64,000 nucleotides of DNA from Acidobacteria subdivision 2 bacterium RH1 MAG20 (GCA_002197545.1 NFUO01000066.1:1-64000), one strand, 5' to 3'. Positions 34,252 through 42,899 are shown, numbered from the stretch's first letter. The notes: generated by a model not told the origin, from the letters alone. Numbers and translations: made by a program.

Positions 34252-35103
34252 AAATGTGACTCAGAGGGCAGCATTCACAGCCTTTCTAATCCAATCTGAT
34301 ATAAGAAGCGACAGGCTCACAAGAATGTATAGGGTTGCTATATAGATACGATTCATCAGGAGTTCCGGCGTGTCAGTAGAGTTCTGGAAATCGCTATTTG
34401 ATTGGTCTGCCCAGATATTGATATTCCTGACCTTTCTGGCCGGCGGGGGGGTGCTCATCACTGGCAACATCATCAACAAGCGCCAAGAAGGTAAAATCCA
34501 CCAGTTTGACGTTGATCTCACGGATGCAAAAACAAAACTAGCTGCACAACAGGAGCGCGCGGCTAAGGCAGAGAAAAGCCTCTTGGAACTAGCTACGAAG
34601 CAAGCACCACGCTTTGTACCCAATAACGCCCTCAGCTCTTTGTTGAGAGGAAAGGCTACGGGTACCGTTACAGTTCTGTACCAACCAAATGATCCCGAAG
34701 CATATTGGTTTGCCTTCTCCTTGATGGGCGAGTTGACTGGTGGTGGCTGGAAAGTCCCCACATTGCCAGAGCCAATCCCGGCTAACATGATCCCGCGTGC
34801 CCCAGGCTTTAGTGATGAAGATATGCAGCATATATCAGCTTTCGAGCAAAGATTTCCTGCCGCAATGAGGGTTGGAGTAGGTTCTGGACTTACAATTTTG
34901 GCTCGGTCAATCCAAGACGGCCAGCCTGCCGATGGAGCATATAAAGTGCTCACCGATGCCCTGAGTTCATTTAAACTCCTGAACGGAAGGAGGCTGGATA
35001 TAAATCTCCCCGCCGACACTTTCATATTGGTTGTAGGCCCTAAGCCATAGAGAAAAGGCGCGGTTGCCAAGATAAGCCCCAAAATGCAAATTAGGACACC
35101 ACC
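34235..35103. mobile_element. 869-bp transposon-like element without transposase, one passenger gene
   Basis: The ends are perfect 17-bp inverted repeats (34235-34251 and 35087-35103) starting GGTGG, bounded directly by an exact 8-bp direct repeat AGCCGTTT (34227-34234 and 35104-35111). That is the signature of a cut-and-paste transposition event. The interior is visibly richer in A/T than its neighbours and holds a single 226-codon gene with its own ribosome site. No transposase is present, so it must move in trans. Eight-base duplications are made by several IS families, including IS1595, whose ends begin GG; the family link is inference. Excising it restores the M24 stop followed directly by the promoter of the next gene. 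Confidence 0.9.
34370..35050 (+). CDS. Membrane-anchored coiled-coil protein of unknown function, carried by the mobile element
   Basis: 226 residues, starting at GTG with AGGAG seven bases upstream and a TATAGA box at 34341. Residues about 14-33 form one membrane helix; 38-75 are a charged heptad-like coiled coil rich in A, K, E and Q; 85-226 form a globular domain with alternating strands and helices (TVTVLYQPNDPEAY, RVGVGSGLTILARS, DTFILVVGP). No enzyme motif or transposase motif is seen. It fills most of the element between the inverted repeats and is clearly its cargo. Proteins of this layout (short helix with FWKSLFDW then a coiled coil) occur, as I recall, as lone hypotheticals in many soil bacteria; that is unverified. 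Confidence 0.75.
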   Translation: MSVEFWKSLFDWSAQILIFLTFLAGGGVLITGNIINKRQEGKIHQFDVDLTDAKTKLAAQQERAAKAEKSLLELATKQAPRFVPNNALSSLLRGKATGTVTVLYQPNDPEAYWFAFSLMGELTGGGWKVPTLPEPIPANMIPRAPGFSDEDMQHISAFEQRFPAAMRVGVGSGLTILARSIQDGQPADGAYKVLTDALSSFKLLNGRRLDINLPADTFILVVGPKP

Positions 35104-35111
35104 AGCCGTTT
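35087..35111. repeat. Right terminal inverted repeat and target-site duplication
   Basis: CAAATTAGGACACCACC (35087-35103) is the exact reverse complement of the left end, followed immediately by AGCCGTTT (35104-35111), identical to the left duplication. Confidence 0.93.
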
Positions 35112-35139
35112 CGCGTAACTGCTATGATTGCAACTGACG

Positions 35140-35553
35140 ATGGCGAATAACGTACAGGTTCCGGCGCGCGCCGCTGGCAAGTCTTCTTCGATGGCGCTTC
35201 TGGTGTTGATTGCCGGATGGCTGGTTCCGGGTGCAGGGCACTTTCTGCTGGGAAAGTGGGTCCGAGGATTGTTGCTGTTTGTGACCCTGCTGCTGATGTT
35301 TGGCATTGGGATCGCGTTGCAGGGCAAGATCTATTCGCCGAATACCGGCGACCTGTTGGACATTCTGAACTTTGCGGGTGATCTGGGGACTGGGTTGCTG
35401 TATGTTGTGGCGAGGATCTTCGATCTTGGCCAGGCGGCGGTGCTGACGGTTTCGGCGGACTATGGAACGAAGTTCATGGTGGTGGCTGGACTGCTGAATG
35501 TGATTGCGGCGGTGGATGCGCATTCGCTGGCGACCGGGAGGAAGGCCTCTTGA
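35140..35553 (+). CDS. Small multi-pass membrane protein
   Basis: 137 residues from ATG 35140; an in-frame TTG at 35128 is less likely. Four hydrophobic stretches are visible: ALLVLIAGWLVPGAGHFLLG with a TM2-like glycine motif, GLLLFVTLLLMFGIGIAL, the TGLLYVVARIF region, and MVVAGLLNVIAAVDA. Acidobacterial proteins of this kind (DUF6677-like, tentative) have no assigned role. A TATGAT box lies about 17 bases upstream of the ATG, just outside the right end of the mobile element. The stop overlaps the TTG start of the next small gene. Confidence 0.75.
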   Translation: MANNVQVPARAAGKSSSMALLVLIAGWLVPGAGHFLLGKWVRGLLLFVTLLLMFGIGIALQGKIYSPNTGDLLDILNFAGDLGTGLLYVVARIFDLGQAAVLTVSADYGTKFMVVAGLLNVIAAVDAHSLATGRKAS

Positions 35554-35726
35554 CGATCACACATTTTGACGCTGTGTTGCTGTTCTCCTTGTGTACTTCA
35601 GTGGTGTTTGGCATTACTCAGCGGGCTGAGCCACGGATGATGATCCGGTTTGGGGCGTTCTGTTTCGGGCTGTTTGTGCTGGGGACAATTGCAGCGAGCT
35701 GGTTGATGTGGCTGATTAAGCACTAG
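35550..35726 (+). CDS. Small membrane protein of 58 residues, coupled to the preceding gene
   Basis: It begins with TTG overlapping the preceding TGA (TTGA) and ends with TAG at 35724-35726. The product has two hydrophobic helices, FDAVLLFSLCTSVVFGI and RFGAFCFGLFVLGTIAASWL, separated by a polar turn (TQRAEPRMM), and ends MWLIKH. No family is recognised. The overlap and matching membrane character suggest a functional pair with the upstream protein. Confidence 0.6.
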   Translation: MTITHFDAVLLFSLCTSVVFGITQRAEPRMMIRFGAFCFGLFVLGTIAASWLMWLIKH

Positions 35727-35822
35727 GAATACAGGTTCCAAGCCAAAAAGAGATGCCAGGCGGCGATAACAGCAAAAGCAAAATACAGGGGTCTCTCCAC
35801 TGCGCCTGAAAAAAGCCCCGCC

Positions 35823-35878
35823 TTCGGTCGAGATGACGTTAGTTTGGGCAGAGTGGACTGCCCTCGGTCGAGATGACG
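35823..35878. repeat. Two direct copies of a 15-bp intergenic repeat
   Basis: TCGGTCGAGATGACG occurs at 35824-35838 and 35864-35878, exactly 40 bases apart. Read in reverse it begins CGTCATCTCGACCGA, resembling short intergenic repeats that I recall from related genomes. The first copy adjoins AAAAAAGCCCCGCC. A genome search is needed to confirm dispersal. Confidence 0.5.
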
Positions 35879-35911
35879 ATTTGCCCTAGTTTCTGGACAG
35901 TTAGAGACTAG

Positions 35912-37939
35912 TCAGGGACGGATATTCAGTTGATGTTTCAACTCTGCTATGCGGTCGAGTAGTCTTTGTTTTTCCTGCGTGGCTTGATCGATGTCCTGGA
36001 TGGCGAGCACAGCGCCTGCGATTTCGCCGTTTTTTCCACGGACAGGCGCGGCAGATGCCCTGATCCAGGCTTGAATGCCGTCGCCGCGTGGATAGAGCAT
36101 GTCTTCGGGACCAGTCGATCCTCCACTGCTCATGGCGCGAACTGTGGGATATTCTTCGGGGCTAAGACGCGTTCCATCAGCATGGAAGGCGTTTTGACGA
36201 TAGGCGTTCATGTCTTCGCCCGGAGGGATGGGGCGTCCGAAGATGGCTTCCGCGCGGGGATTGCTCATGACGACGCGGTTACTAGGCGACTCTGCGATGA
36301 CCAGACCTACGGGGACGGCATCAAAGACAGCGCGAAGAAGGGCCTCATTTTCGCGGAGGGCCTGCTCAACTTTTTTGCGATCGTCGATATCCTCAACGGT
36401 GCCGTACCAACGAATGATCTTACCGGTGGAATCTCGCCGCGGCGCTGCGCGGGAACGCATCCACCGCCAGTTTCCATCGCCGCGGCTGATGCGAAATTCG
36501 ACGTCTATGGGAACGCCATTCTGCAGGCTTGCCCTCCATCGTTGGAGGGTTGGCTCTGCGTCATCGGGATGGAGCGCCTTCACCCAGCCTTTGTTGAGTG
36601 TCTGGTCCAGTGTCAATCCGGTGGCCATCTCCCAACGGGGACCTGCTGTGAGGACCATGCCATTTGCATCGCTTGTCCAGGGGATCTGAGGATTCAGTTC
36701 TACGGAATGGCGGTAGTGGTCCTCGCTTTCGCGAAGAGCTTCCTCCATGAGCTTGCGGTTGGTTATATCGATGACAACCACGGAGACGCCGACAATCTCA
36801 TCGGCTTCATCGCGGACAGGCTGATAGGTGAGGAGTAAAGCGCGATTGTGGCCTTCGGCATCCTTTTTCGGGCTGGCAATTTCGATATCGGTAAAGGTTT
36901 CGCCCTGGAGGGCGCGACGGATGTATGGCTCAACGTTAGGGAATATCTCAGGGATTATATCGGGCGCATATCTGCCAAGGTGGTTGGCGATAGGGATTCC
37001 GTTCATCTCGGCGAGCCGTTTGTTGATGCTGACATAACGCAGATTGCAGTCGAGAAAGCAGAGGCCGACGGGAGCGCCGTCATAGATGGCTTGCAACTGA
37101 GCGAGGCGCTGGGCGGGCAGGGCTTCAAGGTTGGGAAGGTCGAGGCCAGAAAATCTGGTGGAGGCGCTGGTGGAAGATGTCCCGTGTTGGGCCGAGAGGA
37201 AGCCGGCGATGTCGCTGGGAGGAACGGGAGGGCCATAGAGCCAGCCCTGGCCGATGTCGCAGCCTAGCCGGAGGAGCATGTCTGCCTGCTCCTTCGTTTC
37301 GATCCCTTCTGCAACCGTGGTGAGACCCAGGCTGTGTCCGAGGCCGACGATGGCAGCGACGATTTTTCTGCTCTCACGCGTGTCCGCCATCTCCCGGACG
37401 AAGCCGGCATCGATTTTAAGTTCGTCGAAGGGCAGAGACTGGAGGTGGCGAAGACTGGAGTAGCCGGTGCCGAAGTCGTCGAGCGCAAGCCGTATGCCAA
37501 GGGCCTTTAGCTCCTGAGCGATGGACTGTGCCTGCCCGATATTTTCGATGAGGGCGCTCTCCGTGATCTCAAGGATGAGACGTTTGAGCGAAAAACCTGC
37601 TTGCTGGGCGGCCCAATGTATCTGCTCAATGAGCGAGCGGTCGTGAAACTGGATAGCAGAGATATTGAATGAGAGAGAAAGGTTCTCCGGGATGGCTGCG
37701 GCGGCAGTGAAGACGCGGCGTAAGAGATTTCGAGTGAGGGAGCCGATCAGGCCGCTCTCTTCGGCGAGGGGAATGAATATATCCGGCGAGATGGGACCCT
37801 GGACAGAATGCCGCCAGCGAGCCAAGGCTTCGAATCCGGCGAGGACGCCGGTACGCAATTCTACGAGCGGCTGGAAGTATGGAATGACTTCATCCGACTC
37901 CAGGGCTTTACGTAGAGCGATCGCGCTAGTGGCAACCAT
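35912..37939 (-). CDS. Cyclic-di-GMP phosphodiesterase: N-terminal EAL domain with three PAS domains
   Basis: 675 residues. The EAL domain (about 10-250) keeps the catalytic set: E37 in FEALARW, E124/E127 in EITE, D154-D155 in DDFGTG, K175 in ELKIDAG and E211 in VAEGIE. It should hydrolyse cyclic di-GMP to pGpG. Three PAS/PAC units follow (about 275-400, 405-525 and 535-660), the middle with a PAC ending in VEDIDDRKK. There is no GGDEF domain and no membrane helix, so the protein is probably a soluble sensor. EAL before PAS is the reverse of the usual order. It is divergent from the cupin gene. Confidence 0.88.
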   Translation of the reverse strand: MVATSAIALRKALESDEVIPYFQPLVELRTGVLAGFEALARWRHSVQGPISPDIFIPLAEESGLIGSLTRNLLRRVFTAAAAIPENLSLSFNISAIQFHDRSLIEQIHWAAQQAGFSLKRLILEITESALIENIGQAQSIAQELKALGIRLALDDFGTGYSSLRHLQSLPFDELKIDAGFVREMADTRESRKIVAAIVGLGHSLGLTTVAEGIETKEQADMLLRLGCDIGQGWLYGPPVPPSDIAGFLSAQHGTSSTSASTRFSGLDLPNLEALPAQRLAQLQAIYDGAPVGLCFLDCNLRYVSINKRLAEMNGIPIANHLGRYAPDIIPEIFPNVEPYIRRALQGETFTDIEIASPKKDAEGHNRALLLTYQPVRDEADEIVGVSVVVIDITNRKLMEEALRESEDHYRHSVELNPQIPWTSDANGMVLTAGPRWEMATGLTLDQTLNKGWVKALHPDDAEPTLQRWRASLQNGVPIDVEFRISRGDGNWRWMRSRAAPRRDSTGKIIRWYGTVEDIDDRKKVEQALRENEALLRAVFDAVPVGLVIAESPSNRVVMSNPRAEAIFGRPIPPGEDMNAYRQNAFHADGTRLSPEEYPTVRAMSSGGSTGPEDMLYPRGDGIQAWIRASAAPVRGKNGEIAGAVLAIQDIDQATQEKQRLLDRIAELKHQLNIRP

Positions 37940-38003
37940 GGCTGCGCAGAAGGATACACTCTATGGGAATGGGTTGCATTACATTCTGAAGATTGGATGG
38001 AAG

Positions 38004-38339
38004 ATGAGTTTGGTCAGAACGCAAGAGGCAAAGAGTTTTGTGCCGGAACCGGGAATGATTCGGCAGGTGCTGGCGCACAGCGATGAGTTGATGCTGGTGC
38101 GGCATTATTTTGAACAGGGCTGGGTGGGTGCGCGGCATAGCCATCCTCATCATCAGCTTGTGTATGTGGTGAAAGGCGCGCTGCGCGTGGACGTGGATGG
38201 GAAAGTGTTCGATGTATTTGCAGGGGACAGCTTTGTCGTCGACGGCGGGGTGGAACATCAGGCTTCGGCGCTGGAGGCTTCAGAGGTTCTGGACGTGTTT
38301 GCGCCGGGGCGTGAGGATTATCGGGCGTTGGTTAGGTAA
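38004..38339 (+). CDS. Cupin-domain protein
   Basis: 111 residues from ATG 38004; the longer open frame runs antisense to the EAL gene and is rejected. Cupin motif 1 is G-A-R-H-S-H-P-H-H-Q-L-V-Y-V-V-K-G and motif 2 is G-D-S-F-V-V-D-G-G-V-E-H, giving a metal site of three or four histidines and a glutamate-like position. Small single-domain cupins of this type are often linked to pectin degradation (KdgF-like) or serve as isomerases and dioxygenases. The closeness of pectin-type enzymes just downstream makes KdgF-like ring opening attractive, but this is inference. Confidence 0.75.
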   Translation: MSLVRTQEAKSFVPEPGMIRQVLAHSDELMLVRHYFEQGWVGARHSHPHHQLVYVVKGALRVDVDGKVFDVFAGDSFVVDGGVEHQASALEASEVLDVFAPGREDYRALVR

Positions 38340-38425
38340 GTTGTTCATTTGTTCATGGTCCGACGTAAATTTGCCTTTGTGAGGTCATGGCAGATATAAG
38401 GTTGTGTGGTCTCGGAGGACGACGA

Positions 38426-39667
38426 ATGAGTTGGATAAAGGGAATGACCCGTTGTGGGCAGGGTTTGGCGCTGGGTGCGTTGATGGGGCTTGCTGTCTCC
38501 GCCGGGGCGCAGAGCGGTGCGGTGAACCCGTCGGCCAAAGATGCTGCGCTGCCTGCCGATATCTCAAAGGCAGTCGTCGAGACGACGATGCGGGACCATC
38601 CTTCGGCGACGGAGTTGGGGGGCTGGGGCTACACGCAGGCGCTTTATCTGTATGGCGAGTATCTGGTGTATGAGCGCACGCATGATGCGCGGTATCTGGC
38701 CTATATGAAGAGTTGGGCGGATGATCATGTGGATGCCCAGGGCAAGATCGACAAGCAGATCAATGCATTGGACTATATGCTGCCGGGAAATATCATGCTG
38801 ATCCTCTATCACGAGACGGGAGAGGAGAAGTACAAGGCTGCGGCGACGGAGATCTGGGACCGGCTGACGAAGACGTATCCTCGGACGCAGGATGGCGGCT
38901 TCTGGCATGCGACGAGCCGGCAGCACCAGTTGTGGTTGGACGGGGTGTATATGTCGCTGCCGTTCATGGTGCATTATGGCGAGGCCTTCGGGCAGCAGAA
39001 GTATGCGTATGACGAGGCTTCGAAGCAGTTGTTGATCTATGCCAGTCATTTGAACGATCCGGCGTCGGGGCTGCTGTTTCATGCGTATGACGAGTCGGGT
39101 ACGCAGAAGTGGGCAGACCCGGTGACGCACCATTCTTCGATCTTCTGGGCGCGGTCGATTGGGTGGTATGGCATGACGCTGATCGATGTGCTGGAGAAGA
39201 TGCCGGCGGACCATCCCAACCGTCCGAAGCTGATTGCGCTGGTGCGGCAGTTGGTGCAGGCGTATGCGAGGTATCAGGACCCGAGGACAGGACTTTGGTA
39301 CAACGTGGTGAACCAGCCAGATCAGCCGGGGAACTGGCTGGAGACTTCGGCCTCTTCGATGTATGTGTATACGATTTCGAAGGCGGTCGAGCGAGGGTAC
39401 GTCTCAAAGAAGTATGAGAAGGTTGCGTGCAAGGGGTATGGCGGCGTGCTTTCTCAGCTTTCGGTCGATGCGAATGGCGGTGTTGACATTGCGAACATCT
39501 GCATTGGGACGAATGTGGGGGATTTGCAGTTCTATCTGGACCGTCCGCGGAAGACGAATGACGAGCATGGGCTGGGAGCGTTTTTGATTATGAATGAACA
39601 GATGCGCAACGCGCCCTGTGTGGTGAAGATGCGGGCAAAGGCAGTCAGGGCGGCCAAGGCAAAGTAA
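38426..39667 (+). CDS. Glycoside hydrolase family 88/105, unsaturated rhamnogalacturonyl hydrolase-like
   Basis: 413 residues from ATG 38426 with GGAGG seven bases upstream. A signal peptide (to about AGA, residue 28) directs export. The (alpha/alpha)6 barrel includes GGFWHATSRQHQLWLDGVYM, where D172 in the LWLDG motif matches the catalytic aspartate of YteR/YesR. These enzymes hydrate and release the unsaturated galacturonyl end left by rhamnogalacturonan lyases. The next gene, a SASA-type esterase, starts 39 bases on, so they probably form an operon. Confidence 0.85.
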   Translation: MSWIKGMTRCGQGLALGALMGLAVSAGAQSGAVNPSAKDAALPADISKAVVETTMRDHPSATELGGWGYTQALYLYGEYLVYERTHDARYLAYMKSWADDHVDAQGKIDKQINALDYMLPGNIMLILYHETGEEKYKAAATEIWDRLTKTYPRTQDGGFWHATSRQHQLWLDGVYMSLPFMVHYGEAFGQQKYAYDEASKQLLIYASHLNDPASGLLFHAYDESGTQKWADPVTHHSSIFWARSIGWYGMTLIDVLEKMPADHPNRPKLIALVRQLVQAYARYQDPRTGLWYNVVNQPDQPGNWLETSASSMYVYTISKAVERGYVSKKYEKVACKGYGGVLSQLSVDANGGVDIANICIGTNVGDLQFYLDRPRKTNDEHGLGAFLIMNEQMRNAPCVVKMRAKAVRAAKAK

Positions 39668-39706
39668 ACTGAGCCTGACGCTTTGGGGCACTTTGATGGA
39701 GTTGGA

Positions 39707-40930
39707 ATGATTGGGCACGGTAGTCGCTGGTCTGGCGTGGTGAAGCTGGTGGGATGTCTGGCGTTGCTGGCGGCTTTGCAGCTCTCCGCCGGAGCGCAAC
39801 AGAAGGGAACTCCTGATTCAGCGGCGGCAATTGATGGGGCGAGTTTGGCGTCTTTGTCTTCGCCGCTGGATTACCAGGTGTTTCAACGGCAGAGCCGGCT
39901 GCGAGGATCGATTGTGGTGCGGGGGCATGTTTCCGTGCGGGCTGATCGTGTGGAGGTGAGGGTGGTGGGCAAGTCCCTGTTGGGGCCGCTCCCTGGAAAG
40001 TGGGAGAAGATCGCGCTGGACAGGAAGACCGGAGATTTTGATGCGAAGTTCATCGCGGTTGCCGGGGGGTATTATGTCGTCGATGTGAAGGCGATGGCGG
40101 GGTCGAAGGAGGTGGCCGAGGTTACGGTTCCGCATGTGGGGGTTGGCGAGGTGTTCGTGGTTTCGGGGCAGTCGAACTCTACCAACTATGGGGAGGTTCA
40201 GCAGACGACGGCGACGGGGATGGTTTCGACGTTCAGCGGAGAGAGTTGGAGGCTGGCGAACGATCCTCAGCCGGGGGTGCAGGACAACAGTAGTAAGGGG
40301 AGTTTTATTCCTGCGTTCGGCGATGCGCTTTATCGCAAGTACGGGGTTCCGATTGGGGTGGCTTCGGTGGGGCATGGATCGACGAGTGTGCGGCAATGGC
40401 TGCCGGCTGGAGAGGCTGTCGAGTTGATGCCGACGAAGGAGATCGACGTTGTTCGAGATAAGAACGGAACATTGGTCAGCGATGGGGCGCTGTTTAATGG
40501 CATGATGACGCGGATCGATGAACTGGATGGGCAGCCTGGGGCGCATGGGTTTCGCGCGGTGCTTTGGCATCAGGGAGAATCGGACTCGCATCAGCCGCCT
40601 GGGCATGATATTTCGGCAGAGACGTATGGGCGGATGTTGCGGCAGGTGATTCTGGCTACAAGGAAACAAGCTGGGTGGGCGATTCCGTGGTTTGTTGCAG
40701 AGGCCACGTATCACTCGCCCACGGACATGTCGTCGCCACCTCTTCAGGCCGCGCAGCGGAGTTTGTGGGAGAGCGGCATTGCGCTGGAGGGACCTGATAC
40801 CGATACGCTGACTGCACAGTATCGGCAGAACAATGGGAAGGGCGTGCACTTCAATGATGCCGGGTTAAAAGCGCATGGGTTGCTATGGGCTGCTGCGGTG
40901 GAAGCCTACCTGGACAAGCAATTGCATTAG
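39707..40930 (+). CDS. Secreted SASA-type carbohydrate acetylesterase
   Basis: 407 residues from ATG 39707 (GGAG five bases upstream); an earlier TTG is possible. A signal peptide ends about AGA-Q (residue 31). A small beta domain (about 50-140) precedes the SGNH-fold esterase, with nucleophile S156 in VVSGQSNSTNYGE and the downstream WHQGESDS and HFNDAGLKAHG (catalytic histidine) segments. The SASA/DUF303 family removes acetyl groups from sialic acid or from pectin and xylan. Here removal of acetyl groups from rhamnogalacturonan or xylan is likely, from context. Confidence 0.83.
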   Translation: MIGHGSRWSGVVKLVGCLALLAALQLSAGAQQKGTPDSAAAIDGASLASLSSPLDYQVFQRQSRLRGSIVVRGHVSVRADRVEVRVVGKSLLGPLPGKWEKIALDRKTGDFDAKFIAVAGGYYVVDVKAMAGSKEVAEVTVPHVGVGEVFVVSGQSNSTNYGEVQQTTATGMVSTFSGESWRLANDPQPGVQDNSSKGSFIPAFGDALYRKYGVPIGVASVGHGSTSVRQWLPAGEAVELMPTKEIDVVRDKNGTLVSDGALFNGMMTRIDELDGQPGAHGFRAVLWHQGESDSHQPPGHDISAETYGRMLRQVILATRKQAGWAIPWFVAEATYHSPTDMSSPPLQAAQRSLWESGIALEGPDTDTLTAQYRQNNGKGVHFNDAGLKAHGLLWAAAVEAYLDKQLH

Positions 40931-41070
40931 GTGAGCCGAGTTGTCGTGCTAACGTTGGTTGCGGGAAAAACGTGCGTTGGCGATGGTTACGGAAACGCGA
41001 ATGTCAGTGCCGCTCATATTCAGTGGTTCAGCAAGAGTGAAGGGCCCCTATTGAGAGAGATGAGGATGCG

Positions 41071-42582
41071 ATGAAAAAAGTGTGGATATGGTGCGGCCTA
41101 TCCTTCGCGGCCATGGTTCTGTGCGCGACAATGTATGCCAGAGCGCAGGCGCCTGCTGCGAACATTACAGTGGATTGGAGTAAGACGGTCGCAGTCTCGA
41201 AGGCGACTCCTACGTTGCAGGTGGTCGTAAATCCACAGCTTCTGCGCGGTGCGAAGCTGCATGACTCGTCTTTTGCGGCACTGCATTCGCTGGGCGCGGA
41301 CTATGTACGGTATGTGCCGTGGCTGCCTTATCCGAGACAGGCTGTGGCCGAACTGAAAGCGCCTGCGGATGGAAAGACCTATTGGGATTTTTCGCACATC
41401 GACTCGACCATGGATGACTTCATGAAAGCTACGAGCGACCATACGGTGGTGATCAACTTCAGCACGATTCCGGCGTGGATGTATAAGACGGGCAAGCCAG
41501 TGATTTATCCAGACGACCCGAACCAGGTGTTTTGGCACTATACGCAGGGGACTGAGTTGCGCGACCCTTCCATGAAGGAGATCTCAGATTATTTTGCGCG
41601 GCTGTTGTCCTGGTACACGAAGGGCGGTTTTACCGATGAGTATGGGAAGCGATGGGAGTCGGGCCACCATTACAAGATCGACTACTGGGAGGTGCTGAAT
41701 GAGATCGAATCCGAACATAGCTGGACCCCGGAGCTCTATGCAAAGTTTTACGATTCGGTTACAGCGGCGATGCGTAAGGTCGATCCGAATATCAAGTTCA
41801 TGGGGCTTGCGTTGGGATGGCCGAGCACTCACCCGGAGATGTTCGAATACTTTTTGAATCCCGCAAACCATAGGCAGGGAGCGCCTTTAGACTTCATCAG
41901 TTATCACTTCTATGCGACTCCTACACCAGCGCAGACGCTGGATGACTGGCAATACACCTTCTTCGATCAGGCGGATGGGTTTCTTCATACGGTTCGCTTC
42001 GCAGAGACAATTCGGAAACGGTATTCGCCTTCGACGAAGACCGATTTAGATGAGTTGGGCGTGATTCTGCCGGAGGATGGTAAAGAGATTGGGAATCCTG
42101 CCTACGTGGGAAAGGCACCACCTGCAAGTTATTGGAATCTGGCAGGCGCAATGTATGCCTATCTCTATGTCGAGACGGCGAAGATCGGTATCGATGTTGT
42201 TGGAGAGTCGCAGTTGGTTGGTTATCCGTCGCAGTATCCAAGTGTCAGCATGATGAGCTATGAGAGCACAAAACCGAATGCTCGGTACTGGGTGCTGAAG
42301 CTGCTTAGAGATAACTTCGGTCCGGGCGATCGCATGGTAGAGACGGGAGGTGGCAATGCGGACCTTGTGGTGCAGGCATTTGTGCGCGAGAAGGGCAAGG
42401 CATTGCTGATGATCAACAAGCGCAATCGCAGCCAGAGAGTGAAGTTGCCAAGTGATGCGGCTGGAGCGCGGGTGGCTTATGTGGCTCCCTCGACGCAGGA
42501 CAACGCAGCAACCGAAGAAGGACTTGCAGATCATTCACTGGAGCTGCAACCGTTTGAGGTGGCTGTGGTGGCTTATCGATGA
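41071..42582 (+). CDS. Glycoside hydrolase family 39-like enzyme (beta-xylosidase type)
   Basis: 503 residues with a signal peptide (to about AQA, residue 27). A TIM barrel is followed by a small beta domain. The acid/base glutamate is E211 in DYWEVLNE, and the nucleophile is predicted at E328 in DLDELGV. GH39 enzymes act on beta-xylosides or alpha-iduronides; this divergent member resembles the bacterial beta-xylosidase side. It follows the esterase gene by 140 bases, on the same strand, and precedes the rhamnosidase. Confidence 0.8.
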   Translation: MKKVWIWCGLSFAAMVLCATMYARAQAPAANITVDWSKTVAVSKATPTLQVVVNPQLLRGAKLHDSSFAALHSLGADYVRYVPWLPYPRQAVAELKAPADGKTYWDFSHIDSTMDDFMKATSDHTVVINFSTIPAWMYKTGKPVIYPDDPNQVFWHYTQGTELRDPSMKEISDYFARLLSWYTKGGFTDEYGKRWESGHHYKIDYWEVLNEIESEHSWTPELYAKFYDSVTAAMRKVDPNIKFMGLALGWPSTHPEMFEYFLNPANHRQGAPLDFISYHFYATPTPAQTLDDWQYTFFDQADGFLHTVRFAETIRKRYSPSTKTDLDELGVILPEDGKEIGNPAYVGKAPPASYWNLAGAMYAYLYVETAKIGIDVVGESQLVGYPSQYPSVSMMSYESTKPNARYWVLKLLRDNFGPGDRMVETGGGNADLVVQAFVREKGKALLMINKRNRSQRVKLPSDAAGARVAYVAPSTQDNAATEEGLADHSLELQPFEVAVVAYR

Positions 42583-42899
42583 GTGGAGACTAAAAGACGA
42601 GCGCAGCGGTTTGTCTTTCAGTTGTAAATCGCCTGGATCAGAGTGAGGAGGGTTGTTGCCGCATAGTGAAATCTTCTATTGAAATTAGTTCTTGACATAC
42701 AATACGGCGTAAAACTAGGATATGCGAGCAACCGATATTGCTGTTCCTCATTGCCCCAAAGTGCGTGCAACCCTGCAACTGCATTTTCCGCACCCTCAAG
42801 CCCTATAAGCAAGCCTGGTAAGACAAAACGTAGAACTGGAAGGCGATTTGTTGCACAGCAACTCTACGCAGCGCGCCGCTAACGAATGAGAAAGCTGTG
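42583..42899. other. 317-bp spacer with a candidate promoter
   Basis: No gene. TTGACA at about 42691-42696 with TAGGAT 18 bases on is a candidate sigma-70 promoter for the rhamnosidase. Nothing else stands out. Confidence 0.45.

Noticed and set aside
39818..40849. 343-codon minus-strand frame antisense to the acetylesterase
   Set aside because: His/Arg/Pro/Leu-rich shadow without motifs; the plus-strand gene has intact SGNH motifs.
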